Assembly (NCBI GenBank): GCA_947462335.1
Contig: OX381710.1
Span: forward strand, 4,216,001-4,280,000
Direction of reading: 5' to 3'
Origin: Harmothoe impar
Lineage: Eukaryota > Annelida > Polychaeta > Phyllodocida > Polynoidae
DNA: 64,000 nt
In this document: positions 10,683 to 19,689 of the stretch, piece after piece
Layout of the letters: every line of letters begins with the position of its first letter
How positions within the stretch are numbered: position 1 is the stretch's first letter
Position numbers and translations under genes: made by a program
The notes under the pieces: generated by a model
What the model was told of the DNA's origin: nothing
Databases searched by the model: none
What the model saw: only the letters and a program-made list of their open reading frames with translations

Positions 10683-11378
10683 CTCTGTGTAGAATTTCAC
10701 CACCCCCCCCCCCCCCTTTTTCTGAAAAAATGAGCACTCTCCAAACGGGTCTTGCACTATGTAGGCTATGGGGGGTGGTGGGGGGTGCTGGGTGGGTGAT
10801 GCTGGGTGGGTGGTGGGTGGTGCTGGGTGGGTGTTGCTGGGTGGTGGGTGGTGCTGGGTGGTGGGTGGTGCTGGGTGGTGGGTGGTGGGTGGTGGTGGGT
10901 GGTGGGTGGTGGTAGGTGGTGGTGGGTGGTGGTGGGTGGTGGGTGGTGCTGGGTGGTGGGTGGTACTGGGTGGTGGGTGGTGCTGGGTGGTGGGTGGTGG
11001 TGGGTGGTGGGTGGTGGGTGGTGGGTGGTGGTGGGTGGTGGGTGGTGGGTGGTGGTGGGTGGTGGGTGGTGGTGGGTGGTGGGTGGTGGTGGGTGGTGGG
11101 TGGTGGTTGGTGGTGGGTGGTGGGTGGGTGGTGCTGGGTGGGTGGTGGGTGGTGCTGGTTGGTGGTGGGTGGTGGTGGGTGGTGGGTGGTGCTGGGTGGG
11201 TGGTGCTGGGTGGGTGGTGCTGGGTGGGTGGTGCTGGGTGGGTGGTGCTGGGTGGGTGGTGCTGGGTGGGTGGTGCTGGGTGAGTGGTGCTGGGTGGGTG
11301 GTGGGTGGTGGTGGGTGGTGGGTGGTGGTGGGTGGTGGGTGGTCGGTGGGTGGTGGGTGGTGGGTGGTTGGTGGTGGC
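10683..11378 (+). repeat. Duplicated block B' with second G-rich array
   Basis: This repeats block B from CTCTGTGTAGAATTTC through a C tract of about 16 and the CTCCAAACGGGTCTTGCACT stretch. The G/T minisatellite follows from 10770. The GGGTGGGTGGTGCT homogenised zone recurs at about 11188-11290. The array is about 170 bp shorter than the first, so repeat number differs. It ends immediately before segment A', about 345 bp upstream of the start codon at 11723. Confidence 0.9.
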
Positions 11379-11395
11379 TGACTGAAATAGCCTGT

Positions 11396-11476
11396 AAAAT
11401 TATATCTTGAGATTTTACATAGCCAATGCTACTGCCTGATATGTATTCTTGACGTGGCGCCCCCTATACTATACAG
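11396..11476 (+). repeat. R2 short repeat
   Basis: This R2 copy lies within segment A' and is nearly identical to 8867-8947, with a G-to-C change in ATAGGCAATG. Confidence 0.85.
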
Positions 11477-11644
11477 GGCACACTACGCGACTATGTGACA
11501 GAACCCACATAAAAGGTGTGTAAAGCAGGGTTTTGGTAGGATGAGGTCCAGTGTGGTCTAGTTACGAACCCTCAGATAGACCTAGATGTAAGAAAAATAA
11601 TGTTCTCTTATACTAATACTAACCCGGATAATAACCTACACTGA

Positions 11645-11652
11645 TGACGTCA
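11645..11652. promoter_or_regulatory. CRE palindrome TGACGTCA (distal)
   Basis: This is a perfect 8 bp cAMP-response-element palindrome, the known binding site of CREB/ATF bZIP factors. It lies 71 bp before the ATG at 11723. A second perfect copy lies 34 bp downstream. It is duplicated with segment A at 9116-9123. Confidence 0.6.
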
Positions 11653-11666
11653 CAACGTCATTGAAA

Positions 11667-11673
11667 TTTAAAA
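11667..11673 (+). promoter_or_regulatory. Possible TATA-like element TTTAAAA
   Basis: An AT-rich word sits between the two CRE palindromes, about 50 bp before the start codon. If used as a TATA box, it would place transcription start roughly 25 bp before the ATG. That would give a very short leader, as in replication-dependent histone genes. The match is weak in this AT-rich background. Confidence 0.3.
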
Positions 11674-11678
11674 TTGTG

Positions 11679-11686
11679 TGACGTCA
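11679..11686. promoter_or_regulatory. CRE palindrome TGACGTCA (proximal)
   Basis: This is the second perfect CRE/ATF palindrome, 37 bp before the ATG at 11723. Unlike the first, it is not part of the duplicated segment A, so it belongs to the gene's own upstream sequence. Two exact 8-mers within about 40 bp are unlikely by chance. Confidence 0.6.
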
Positions 11687-11722
11687 GCTGATCTCAACTG
11701 GGGAGTCAGACAACTTGTAAAA

Positions 11723-11971
11723 ATGGCGGGGATAGGATACGTTGCCGTTCCGCGAGCAGTCATAGATGAGATGGTTGAGAAGCTGTTTTCAGCAGATGAC
11801 CAGCGAGAGCAGGAGGTGGCAAAGGTGCAGGAGGAGGTGGTGGATGAGCTGATCCGTGAGCTGACGGATCAACTCATCAGAGAGGCCGTCGAGAGGACCA
11901 AGCTCGACGTCTGTATGGAGCAAGAGATACCCGCTGAAGTGATACAGATGCTTGAGGAGTACTCGACGTGA
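11723..11971 (+). CDS. Small acidic helical protein (82 aa), histone-type mRNA end
   Basis: This is an intronless 82-codon frame. The start was chosen at 11723 because the open frame upstream (to 11678) has no ATG and this ATG has a strong context: A at -3, G at +4. The protein is acidic and rich in Glu, Asp, Val, Leu and Ile. Residues about 11-24 and 28-60 look like amphipathic helices (for example VVDELIRELTDQLIREAV, residues 39-56), suggesting a coiled coil or helical bundle. One cysteine is at residue 64. No signal peptide, membrane segment or zinc motif is visible. GC content and third-position use differ from the AT-rich flanks, supporting real coding. Upstream are two CRE palindromes; a perfect histone-type stem-loop lies 28 bases after the stop. 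It is not a recognisable core or linker histone. A loose resemblance to helical stretches of GANP/SAC3-like proteins is unverified. It could also be a truncated duplicate or the last exon of a larger gene. Confidence 0.62.
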   Translation: MAGIGYVAVPRAVIDEMVEKLFSADDQREQEVAKVQEEVVDELIRELTDQLIREAVERTKLDVCMEQEIPAEVIQMLEEYST

Positions 11972-11999
11972 GCTCTCCCACCTCACCCACTCTACTAAC

Positions 12000-12015
12000 G
12001 GCCCTTTTCAGGGCC
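12000..12015 (+). promoter_or_regulatory. Histone-type mRNA 3' stem-loop
   Basis: GGCCCTTTTCAGGGCC forms a perfect 6 bp stem (GGCCCT/AGGGCC) with a TTTC loop. This matches the known replication-dependent histone mRNA stem-loop bound by SLBP. The flanks also fit: CTAAC before and AACCA after. It begins 28 bases after the TGA at 11969-11971, a normal histone spacing. Downstream, CCCAAAAGTTTAAG (about 12027-12040) could be a weak histone downstream element for U7 snRNA, but it is not a good match. In animals this signal normally replaces a poly(A) tail and ties mRNA level to S phase. Confidence 0.8.
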
Positions 12016-12216
12016 AACCATTTTTCCCAAAAGTTTAAGTTATCTCAATCTAACATATGCAATTTTTTATTTTATGTATTTAAAAATCCACATGAGAAAA
12101 CCCCTCATAGTCTCCACACTGAAAAAAACCCTCTCGTCTTGCTACACCACCCTCCTCCACCCATATTGTCCCCCAGTCCAGACCCACCACCCTCCACAAA
12201 AGGGTTAACCCATAAC
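12016..12216. other. Gene 3' flank
   Basis: AT-rich sequence is followed by a C-rich stretch (12143-12200) with CCACC and CCCCAG words. I see no AATAAA hexamer close to the stop of the small gene. This is compatible with stem-loop-directed 3' ends but does not prove it. Confidence 0.4.
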
Positions 12217-12297
12217 AAAATTATATCTTGAGATTTTACATAGGCAATGCTACTGGCTGATATGTATTGTTGATGTGGCGCCCCCTATACTATACAG
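12217..12297 (+). repeat. R2 short repeat
   Basis: This is the fourth R2 copy, AAAATTATATCTTGAG to CTATACTATACAG, in the same orientation as the others. With 11396-11476 it brackets the small gene. Confidence 0.85.
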
Positions 12298-13335
12298 AGC
12301 ACACTACACCCACTTTGTATATAGACTATAGTACTGGCCAGAACACACACCAGGACACAAGGACAAATTAAAAGTTTAGATTATCATAAGAACATAGCCT
12401 TTATTTGTTGAAAGTAAAACATATCCAAGTACCATAATACAGTGATTGTTTATATTTTAATTAGTATTAGCAATAAAAAATAGATACATAAATATTGAGT
12501 AACATGTAATAGGTTATAGTTGACATTTCTAATTATTGGGACTGTCTCAATAGCTTGTCTATCATATAGCTCTCCCTCGTGGAGATGAAATATCATCAAT
12601 AAGGTAAAGATATTATGATAATATGACATTTAGGTGAAGGAGCCAGTGATCATTATTCAAGCCTCAAGTGTTATGAACATGTATTTGTAATAGACCTCTG
12701 TTAGCCAGACAGGTTTAAATATGTAACAATGTATACACATAAACTTATTGAATCTTACATCTTTAGGGTTTTATGAGTTCCTTATATAAGCATGGTCTAC
12801 ATGGCTTAGGTATGGCGTATAACTTCTCTAATGTAGTCTAGAGTTACCACATCATATCAAGGGTTTACTTTATCCTGCATGCATGGCCTAGGTGGCCCAG
12901 GTAGGGTAGACTCACAATGAGTTGGACACTGGTATTTCTAATCCCTCCTGTGTTATCAGACGTGTAGTGGTGATTGGTTGGAAAGAACGAGACTTAAACT
13001 TATCATTATTCACAAGAATATAGAAAAGAATGTTTGAATAAGCACAAATTCAATCAAGTGTCCGTTTCAAGATATATGGTCCACTCAAGTTGAATCTATA
13101 CTATGCCCAGGTTCTCTCATATGTAGCCTGCAATTACCACATCATTTCGGCATATGTTGTTTAAGATATCGGTCAATATTACGCCCTAATACATAGACGT
13201 TAACCCAAGGTCAAGGCTTTCTTAGCAAGTACTCATGTATTAGTTACAGGGGGTGGGTGCATCATAGAGACAAATATTACCTTTTAGAGACATGCTGTCC
13301 TTCAAGGGTTAAGGACCCCATAGAGCAAAACTGTA
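12298..13335. other. AT-rich region without recognised gene
   Basis: There is a weak internal repetition: CTCTAATGTAGTCTAGAGTT plus ACCACATCAT near 12822, echoed by TCATATGTAGCC plus ACCACATCAT near 13115. No coding exon, RNA gene or inverted repeat is supported. The stretch ends at the assembly gap. Confidence 0.4.
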
Positions 13336-13535
13336 NNNNNNNNNNNNNNNNNNNNNNNNNNNNNNNNNNNNNNNNNNNNNNNNNNNNNNNNNNNNNNNNN
13401 NNNNNNNNNNNNNNNNNNNNNNNNNNNNNNNNNNNNNNNNNNNNNNNNNNNNNNNNNNNNNNNNNNNNNNNNNNNNNNNNNNNNNNNNNNNNNNNNNNNN
13501 NNNNNNNNNNNNNNNNNNNNNNNNNNNNNNNNNNN
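13336..13535. other. Assembly gap (200 N)
   Basis: Exactly 200 N residues occur here. The round number suggests a placeholder or estimated gap. Frames running through it are meaningless. Confidence 0.99.
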
Positions 13536-13785
13536 GGGTGATTTCCGAGTGGTGGGGGGGGGGCAATTTTTTTTTTGCTTCACCCCAATACACATGACTG
13601 GCAATAAATTGAAAACATGAAATCTTGTCTGATTTGGACATGTAAATAGTGCATTTCGATCAGAATTTTGTCAGGGTTTCATTTCTGGCCTTAGCCAAGG
13701 CCTAAACAGAGTAGAACACGGTTTTTCGGGGGCATCGCGGTACTCGGAAATTTCATTTCTGATTGACAAATTTAACCCCAGGACC
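13536..13785. repeat. Duplicated segment beside the gap, copy 1
   Basis: The segment matches 14272-14515 from GGGTGATTTCCGAGTGG, through a G tract and T tract, TGACTGGCAATAAATTGAAA and GTGCATTTCGAT, to ATCGCGGTACTCGGAA. The gap falls directly at its left edge, so collapsed repeats are a likely cause of the gap. Confidence 0.85.
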
Positions 13786-13799
13786 CCACCCCCCCCCCG

Positions 13800-14030
13800 C
13801 CAAGGGTTAACAATCTACTATTAGCGAAGAGACCAGCGCATGCAATTTTTTATCCCTATTCGGGTTGAAGGGATCCCCCCCCCCCCCGTTTAACAATCTG
13901 CTATTAGCGAAGAGACCAGCGCATGCGATTTTTTTATCCCTCCTCGGGTCGGACCATGTACTTTAAGAAAAAGGGACCCCCCCCCCGGGTTACCAATCTA
14001 CTATTAGTGAAGAGACCAGCACTGGTAGAT
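13800..14030. repeat. Three tandem copies of a ~90 bp unit
   Basis: Units begin near 13805, 13889 and 13990 with TTAACAATCTACTATTAGCG or close variants, followed by AAGAGACCAGCGCATG. The first two are then followed by a T tract, a CTCGGGT-like word, and a run of C. The third is truncated. Confidence 0.85.
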
Positions 14031-14145
14031 CTATACATCTTATAAAAGTACATGCGGCTTAGTATCAGGTAAACAGCTACCGGGGCCCTGTCACTACATA
14101 CGGCTATCATGGAAATGACTTTGGGGACTGTGTCGCTACATACGC

Positions 14146-14515
14146 GGCTTTCAGAGAAACGACTAAGGGTATTTTCCGAGTGGGGGGGGGGGGGGGCAAT
14201 TTTTTTTTTGCTTCAAGGCTCTGAACCAGATGTTTGTCAAACACATGCGGCTTTCAGGGTAATGACTAAGGGTGATTTCCGAGTGGGGGGGGGGCTCAAT
14301 TTTTTTTTGCCTCACCCCAATACACATGACTGGCAATAAATTGAAAACATGAAATCTTGTCTGATTTGGACATGTAAATAGTGCATTTCGATTAGAATTT
14401 TGTCAGGGTTTCATTTCTGGCCTCACCTAAGCCCTAAACAGAGTGGAACACGCTTTTAACGGACATCGCGGTACTCGGAAGTTCAACTTTTTGATTGACA
14501 ATTCAACCCTAGAAA
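14146..14515. repeat. Duplicated segment copies 2 and partial 3
   Basis: A partial copy at about 14163-14225 (TTTTCCGAGTGG, G tract, T tract, GCTTCA) is followed by a fuller copy at 14272-14515 matching 13536-13785. The partial and full copies are separated by a CACATGCGGCTTTCAG-like word that also recurs near 14140. Confidence 0.8.
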
Positions 14516-14519
14516 CATT

Positions 14520-14820
14520 AATTTTCTCAGCAACCACTGGGTCAATGTTGATGCCGTTTGGAGGCAGTGACCCAGGGGTAATTTAGGGGACTCGGTGAAT
14601 TTTTCAAATTTTTAGGACGATTTTTTTTTTTCCCCCCATTTTCCCATTGGATTTAAGCACAAACACGCACATTTCGATGGTCTATTGCACAATAAGTACT
14701 TGGCAGATCTTCATGCCGTTTGGAGGCAACAATGTTTGTGAAATATGGGAGACTCGCTGAATTTTTCAGAATTTTTTGAACATTTTTTTTTTTTTTCATT
14801 TTCCCCTTGCTTTCTTCACT
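14520..14820. repeat. Diverged tandem pair around ATGCCGTTTGGAGGCA
   Basis: Two segments share ATGCCGTTTGGAGGCA (about 14550 and 14712), GGGGACTCGGTGAATTTTTC or GGAGACTCGCTGAATTTTTC, and a T tract leading to CATTTTCCC. No protein is encoded. Confidence 0.75.
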
Positions 14821-14829
14821 CGGTCAACA

Positions 14830-15345
14830 ACATTTGGCAAGTTTAGAGCCTGGTCTTCGTCTTTTTGCGGAACAACCCGGCTACTGAGCTGTCCGCAATT
14901 TCACCCCCCATACGAGAGGAGCCTAATCTATCTATATCAACAAAATTTGCGGACTTACCCTTCATATTTGAGCTGTAATCCATGAAATTAGCGAATTTGG
15001 TACCGAGTCATCGTCCCTCGGCGTCCCACTGTCCGCCATGTTGGATTTTGATACCGGAGATTGCCGAAGCGCTCGATAAACAAATTATTTTTTTATAAAG
15101 ACGGTTATACTGTCTGAAATGTCCGCAACTGCCTAGATATTACCTGTAGGAGTAATAATATTACCTTGAAAGTCCGCAATATGCTCTATTTCGGAAGATA
15201 AAGATGTTCGTGCCGACCCCCGAGTAAACCGGATGTCATTTTTTATGTCGTAAAAAAATGGACAAATTTCAAGAATACGACGAGTCAAGTTTCGGCGACT
15301 TAACTTGGCCGAAAATCAATCAATCCTCCTTAATTTGGCCATGTA
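14830..15345 (+). promoter_or_regulatory. CpG-bearing promoter-like stretch (tentative)
   Basis: CpG dinucleotides are noticeably denser here than in the flanks. The region includes GTCCGCCATGTTGGATTTT (about 15030-15048), which resembles a YY1 site overlapping an ATG. It also has ACCGGATGT (about 15228), resembling an ETS site, and a CATGTAAGT donor-like word near 15340. The frame from the ATG in the YY1-like site is only 13 codons. A promoter and untranslated first exon of a gene whose other exons are missing, or a duplicated promoter fragment, are both possible. There is no supporting coding exon in view. Confidence 0.25.
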
Positions 15346-15525
15346 AGTAGTAAATTATTGCGGATTATCAAAGAATAATATGTTTTCTTTACGTTGTCAG
15401 CTTTTAAGGCAGGAGAAACAATGATAAGTCGTGGAAAATGGACTTCAAGCGAGACGAGTCAGTGAACTCGCTGACTCGCCTGTAAAAAAGTCAACTTCGA
15501 GGAAGGTTATTATTGTAATCTGTTA

Positions 15526-17240
15526 AAAAAGAGAGAAATGTGAGAACACTTACAGGTGTAAATAAGGCCAGTGTCATGGTTGGAGGCAACAAAGGAGAGG
15601 ATGACAGGAGATGATGGTTACTAAGTTTTAACAGGAAGGTAGAAATATATGGACAAATGCCAACACCCATTGATACCGTCTCTGTTGTATTTAAAAAGTG
15701 GAGGCTGGGACAGTATCCCACGAAGCCGCCGGCTGAGTGGAATGCACCCCAGCCCCAACAAGTGAAATACATCAGAGGGGTATCAATGTAGTTGGCATTT
15801 GTGTTTATTTTTTTATTTGAAGCCATTTAATGAAGGAAAAATTAGTTTTTCTTAACCCATTGAATGCCCCCACTTTGTATTCAATGGGGGGCATAGAATA
15901 CGGTCTTCCCATGCTTTAGCATAGGAGATCTTGTATTTCCAAAAAATAAAAAGTAAAACACTTACGGAAGAGATGTGGAAGGGAAGATTGGACTCACTGC
16001 TGCCCTATGGGTCAGACCAACACACAATCTAATGGCTGTTATCTGGTGGCTATTCATCCACTGACACCTCCACTGTAAGGGGTGTATCAGGGGTATACAC
16101 TACAGCCTCTTTGTCCTGTCCCTGTCTTATACACTGCTTCACAATGGACTTAACAGAACAGGAATCAGAGCTATGCAAGGGTTTGAAGTTGGAGTGTTTG
16201 AAAGGGTGGCTGTTATATTCTGTGGAAATGCACAGATGGAAATGTAAGAAGAATGAAGAGACAGCTGCCTTTCAGGAACTCCCGATGTAGAAAAGAAGAG
16301 GTATTGAAATGGTGCATGAAAGAGAATGCTTTATTCCATATGGCTATACACATATCACGCACAACTTCAGAATATTGAGGTAGAGAAGGAGGTAGAAAGA
16401 ATATGGAGAGAGGGAAACCAAGACATTTCAAAAGAAAATCAGCTACAGAGGGGCAGAGAAAAGGAGCTCTTTGCAGCAGAACTTTCAAACAATATGAAAT
16501 GCACTTCTCTCTTGCACTCCTTGGAATTCTTGTTTTAGTTCTTATTGATGGCCTTTACAGGTTGCCTTTCATATCCTTCATGCTGCACTGTTAACATTTA
16601 ATGTAGATGTGCACTTAATAACCAAAGTCTTATTTCACATATTATGAATATCATACCAGCTAATACGGATAGTAGAAACTACTGCAAATCTACAGTTGAA
16701 AGATGACATTTAAGGGTTAAATTTACATGTTATTGTCTTCTCCATATTACATAAGAAGTGATGGTACCTTATCCTACCCAGGTACCCTATGCCATATGCA
16801 ATGAGCATGAGAAGTAAACTGTAGGGCATCAGTCGGCATCAAATGCAGTTTGGCCACCAAAAACATAAATGCGGTCAATATTTTAAGTTTCTTGACCTGT
16901 AATGAAAACTTGATGAATTGACCATTGGCTAAGGTATCATTGTAGTTGTAATGATATCCTCCCTACCTGGAGTTAGGTAAATCAGCTTGACAAATAAGCT
17001 TGTCTGCACAATAGGACTAAAGGTTAAAATCTATTGGCATGCTCAAATAAGCATTTGAGTGAGTATCATTGGAATTTGTTTTCCACTTTAAGTCATCCAG
17101 AAGACACCAAATATACGGATGAATGCTTTGCGCTGTAATGTTACAACTTTTACCAAGTGTAGTCTGACCTTGGAAGATCTCCCAATTATACCAGACACCC
17201 CAAACCTTTCTCTTTCCTTCTACTCAAAAAATACAATACA
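15526..17240 (-). repeat. Right arm of the 15 kb-spaced inverted repeat
   Basis: This is the reverse-complement counterpart of 1-2144. It starts at AAAAGAGAGAAATGTGAGAA and proceeds to AAACCTTTCTCTTTCC near 17210. It lacks the 337 bp TTAA element present in the left arm. The right edge is approximate because the left arm runs off the window. Confidence 0.82.
16005..16300 (+). repeat. R1 interspersed repeat in right arm
   Basis: This forward R1 copy contains GTCAGACCAACACACAATCT, GTGGCTATTCATCCACTGAC and GTGTATCAGGGGTATACAC. It is the counterpart of 1385-1690. Confidence 0.8.
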
Positions 17241-17870
17241 ATATCCTTTAAAGCCAACCAAGAGGTGGAGGGTGCAAAAATTCAGGTGTAAGGCAAGCCA
17301 GGGACCATTCTCCCTGAGTAATTCATATTTGTTTTAAGCAGTTCCCACCTTCTTTTCTTATGTGTGGCATCACATTATATGTACAGAAGCAGTAGAGTGG
17401 CACATTTAGGCAAACAGTGAGAGACAGTGAAGTGGCAAATGCAGGATGGCTCTCTTAATGTTCTTATTGGTAAAAGAACAAGTTTGTGGTGTAGATCATT
17501 GAGACACCAGTCACATGGGAGGCTGAGTGTGCACATGATGTCAGCAGCACCAACACCTGAGCACCACCACGGCTATTGTTTCTTAATAACAGCTCACAAG
17601 GCTCTCAACAAGTAAGTACATTATGGTAACTCAGACGTTGACCCACCCGAGCTGTGCAATGACACAGATTATGTTTGAACTCAAGAACTTAGTCAATAGC
17701 AACAAACCTAGTTATTCATTTATTTACTGGTTTGTTGATACTATCAGGTATAGTCAGTAGTGACCAACCCACCTTAGCCGTTCCATACCTTAGTCATATT
17801 CATTTTTCCTTAGTCACTTTTTGAAAATCGGTGATGCCTGGAGCATTTTAGATTATCAGGTTATATTCCA
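17241..17870. other. Mixed repeat fragments, no gene
   Basis: The GATGTCAGCAGCACCAACAC segment at 17538-17580 also appears at about 3295-3345, and in reverse at 27355-27420. The rest shows no coding exon or structured RNA. The frame at 17427-17615 overlaps the repeat and is not gene-like. Confidence 0.5.
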
Positions 17871-17874
17871 CCTA

Positions 17875-17945
17875 ATTGGGTGAACCAACACACAATATAA
17901 TCGTTGTTATCTGGTGGTTATTTATCCACTGACACCTCCCTGTAT
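17875..17945 (+). repeat. R1 repeat, truncated copy
   Basis: Only the core remains, from GAACCAACACACAATATAAT to CCACTGACACCTCCCTGTAT. The flanks do not match other R1 copies. Confidence 0.6.
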
Positions 17946-19689
17946 ACTCCATCTCGGCCCACTCAACCCTACCATGCACATCTCTAAGATAAAGCTGCAT
18001 AAAGAGTCAGTCATGGCAGTGCTAATCCATAAAATGGATGGCGTAAATTACCTTGAATGTTACACAGTAAGTAATATCTTCTTTTCAGAAACACCAAGTG
18101 TAGAAAAGAGGATAAAAGCTACTAGCTGGGTTATAAAAAGAAGAAATTGCATTGCAAATAGCCGTTACGTAAATATATCACCCCTTTCGTTCTGTGGATG
18201 ATCTATTTCTTACAATCAAAAGCATATCGGTCCACTGATTCCATGAAAGTTCTAACCTACTCCATCATTAAAACTATGGTCTTGGACCCTCCTTTTTATG
18301 CACCCCCCCCCCCCCCTCTATACAAAACCATTCACAGCAGCCAACAGCTCACCAAAAGGTTATCGCATGTGTCTAGCCAATTCGAATCATTCCCTTGGCT
18401 AAAAAGCCATCTTATTCTCCGAGCCCTTTCTCCCTAAAGACAGATGTGGGGTCACTGTCTGTCTAAGTGCTAGGACTTGAGGTGCGTGATGGGGTGGCTA
18501 TGGGCCCTAATCGCTGCCTCTTAGGTCTTCTCTACAATGCCCCTGTCAGGCGTGTCTAGCTCCTGCTGTAGCAGTGCTGATGGGCTTTAGGACTGAGATT
18601 TGGGAAAGTCGAGAGACAGTTGTATGTTCTCTGCTTGGAGATTAGAGACTGCCCTTAGGGTTACCCTTACACCCTAATGGTTCCCACTGATGGATCTTGT
18701 GCCAATGTGTGATGGAATTGCCTGATGTTTGAATACAGCACCTCATGAAGTTGGAACAAGTAATATCATGCTCTAGCGTTGAGTAGAGATGTTTCAGAGA
18801 TTGTCCTGGCCATTGATGTACATTGGTCTATAGATGAGCACCTGTCCAAGAATGATATAGGCAATGTTCTCTGAAAACCCATGTCCATGCACATGAGTTG
18901 GCTTAATCAATATACCCCATTTGATGTATAATTCCTTCATTAAAGGGTTCTAACAAATTCATATGCATGGTGTTAAAGTTAATGAGAGCAGGATAAGGTG
19001 CAGGTTATCTAGAGCTAGTTACATTGTTCCCCTACTTTCTCTGCAGTTAATAGGCTGGAGTGCAGGTGGTCTGAAACTTATTTTGGTTTGTTATGACTAT
19101 TAGATGACTATTCAATTACGATTAAACATGCATGTTCCTATCTATACAACACCTCAACAATCCAATTGAATAACACAACCTTACGCTCTTCATCAATGCA
19201 CTATCCACAGAGTGAAGGTCTTTATCCTTTTCATCCTATTACCATAATGGTCTGGCGTGATTCACAAGTGTGATTGTACATTAATTATTACTTTATGTGA
19301 TCACGCTCTGAGGAAAATTTGGTGACTAAGTGTTGAAGCAATTTCTCCTGAACAACAGTAGCCGGCACAGTATAAATCATTAATGTACTTGATGGCACTA
19401 AAAGGTTGATATGGTCTAACTATTCAACAATTTCCTATGAAGAACAGAAGCCTACACACCTATATCATCCACAAGTATATCCTGTGATCTTGGCAATGAA
19501 AACATTTCAAACCTTATAAAAAATATCTTGTCTCTGTGCTGTTGGCAAGGCTCACAAAGGCTGTTGATTTCTCCAAGGTAGTACCAGACACAACTTTGTC
19601 CGATTCAATATTCAGTTACATGAGTCTTAAATGCATTATTGCATTAGGCAATCCTTCCAGCCTTTTACCTCTCGAGGTCAGAATAATTT
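17946..19689. other. Spacer before the macro-repeat array
   Basis: Positions about 18378-18556 match 26255-26405, 35703-35845 and 42970-43115, including CATTCCCTTGGCTAA and TAGGTCTTCTCTACAATGCC. This is a macro-repeat fragment. A C tract lies at 18303-18316. From 18.9 to 19.7 kb I find no duplicated segment, coding exon or RNA gene. Confidence 0.5.

Larger units (their letters stand above)
11380..11657 (+). repeat. Duplicated segment A' (promoter-proximal)
   Basis: This is the second copy of 8851-9128, carrying an R2 copy at 11396-11476 and the TGACGTCA palindrome at 11645-11652. It leads directly into the upstream region of the small gene. This copy is therefore the likelier original context, with segment A a duplicate whose downstream sequence is the G-rich array. 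Confidence 0.9.

Noticed and set aside
9144..11410. Long open frames (up to 343 codons) through the G-rich arrays on both strands
   Set aside because: The sequence is almost only G and T on one strand, so stop codons are nearly impossible. The translations are monotonous Gly/Val/Trp or Pro/His/Thr and exist in several frames at once.
11678..11722. Upstream extension of the small gene's frame from GTG at 11678
   Set aside because: Eukaryotic initiation at GTG is unlikely, the extension overlaps the proximal CRE, and the ATG at 11723 has a strong context.
12000..12015. Reading the hairpin as a bacterial intrinsic terminator
   Set aside because: The sequence context is animal nuclear DNA, and the exact stem, loop and flanks match the histone mRNA element, not a terminator with a U tract.
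13257..13641. Open frames crossing the N gap
   Set aside because: They are open only because N codons are not stops.
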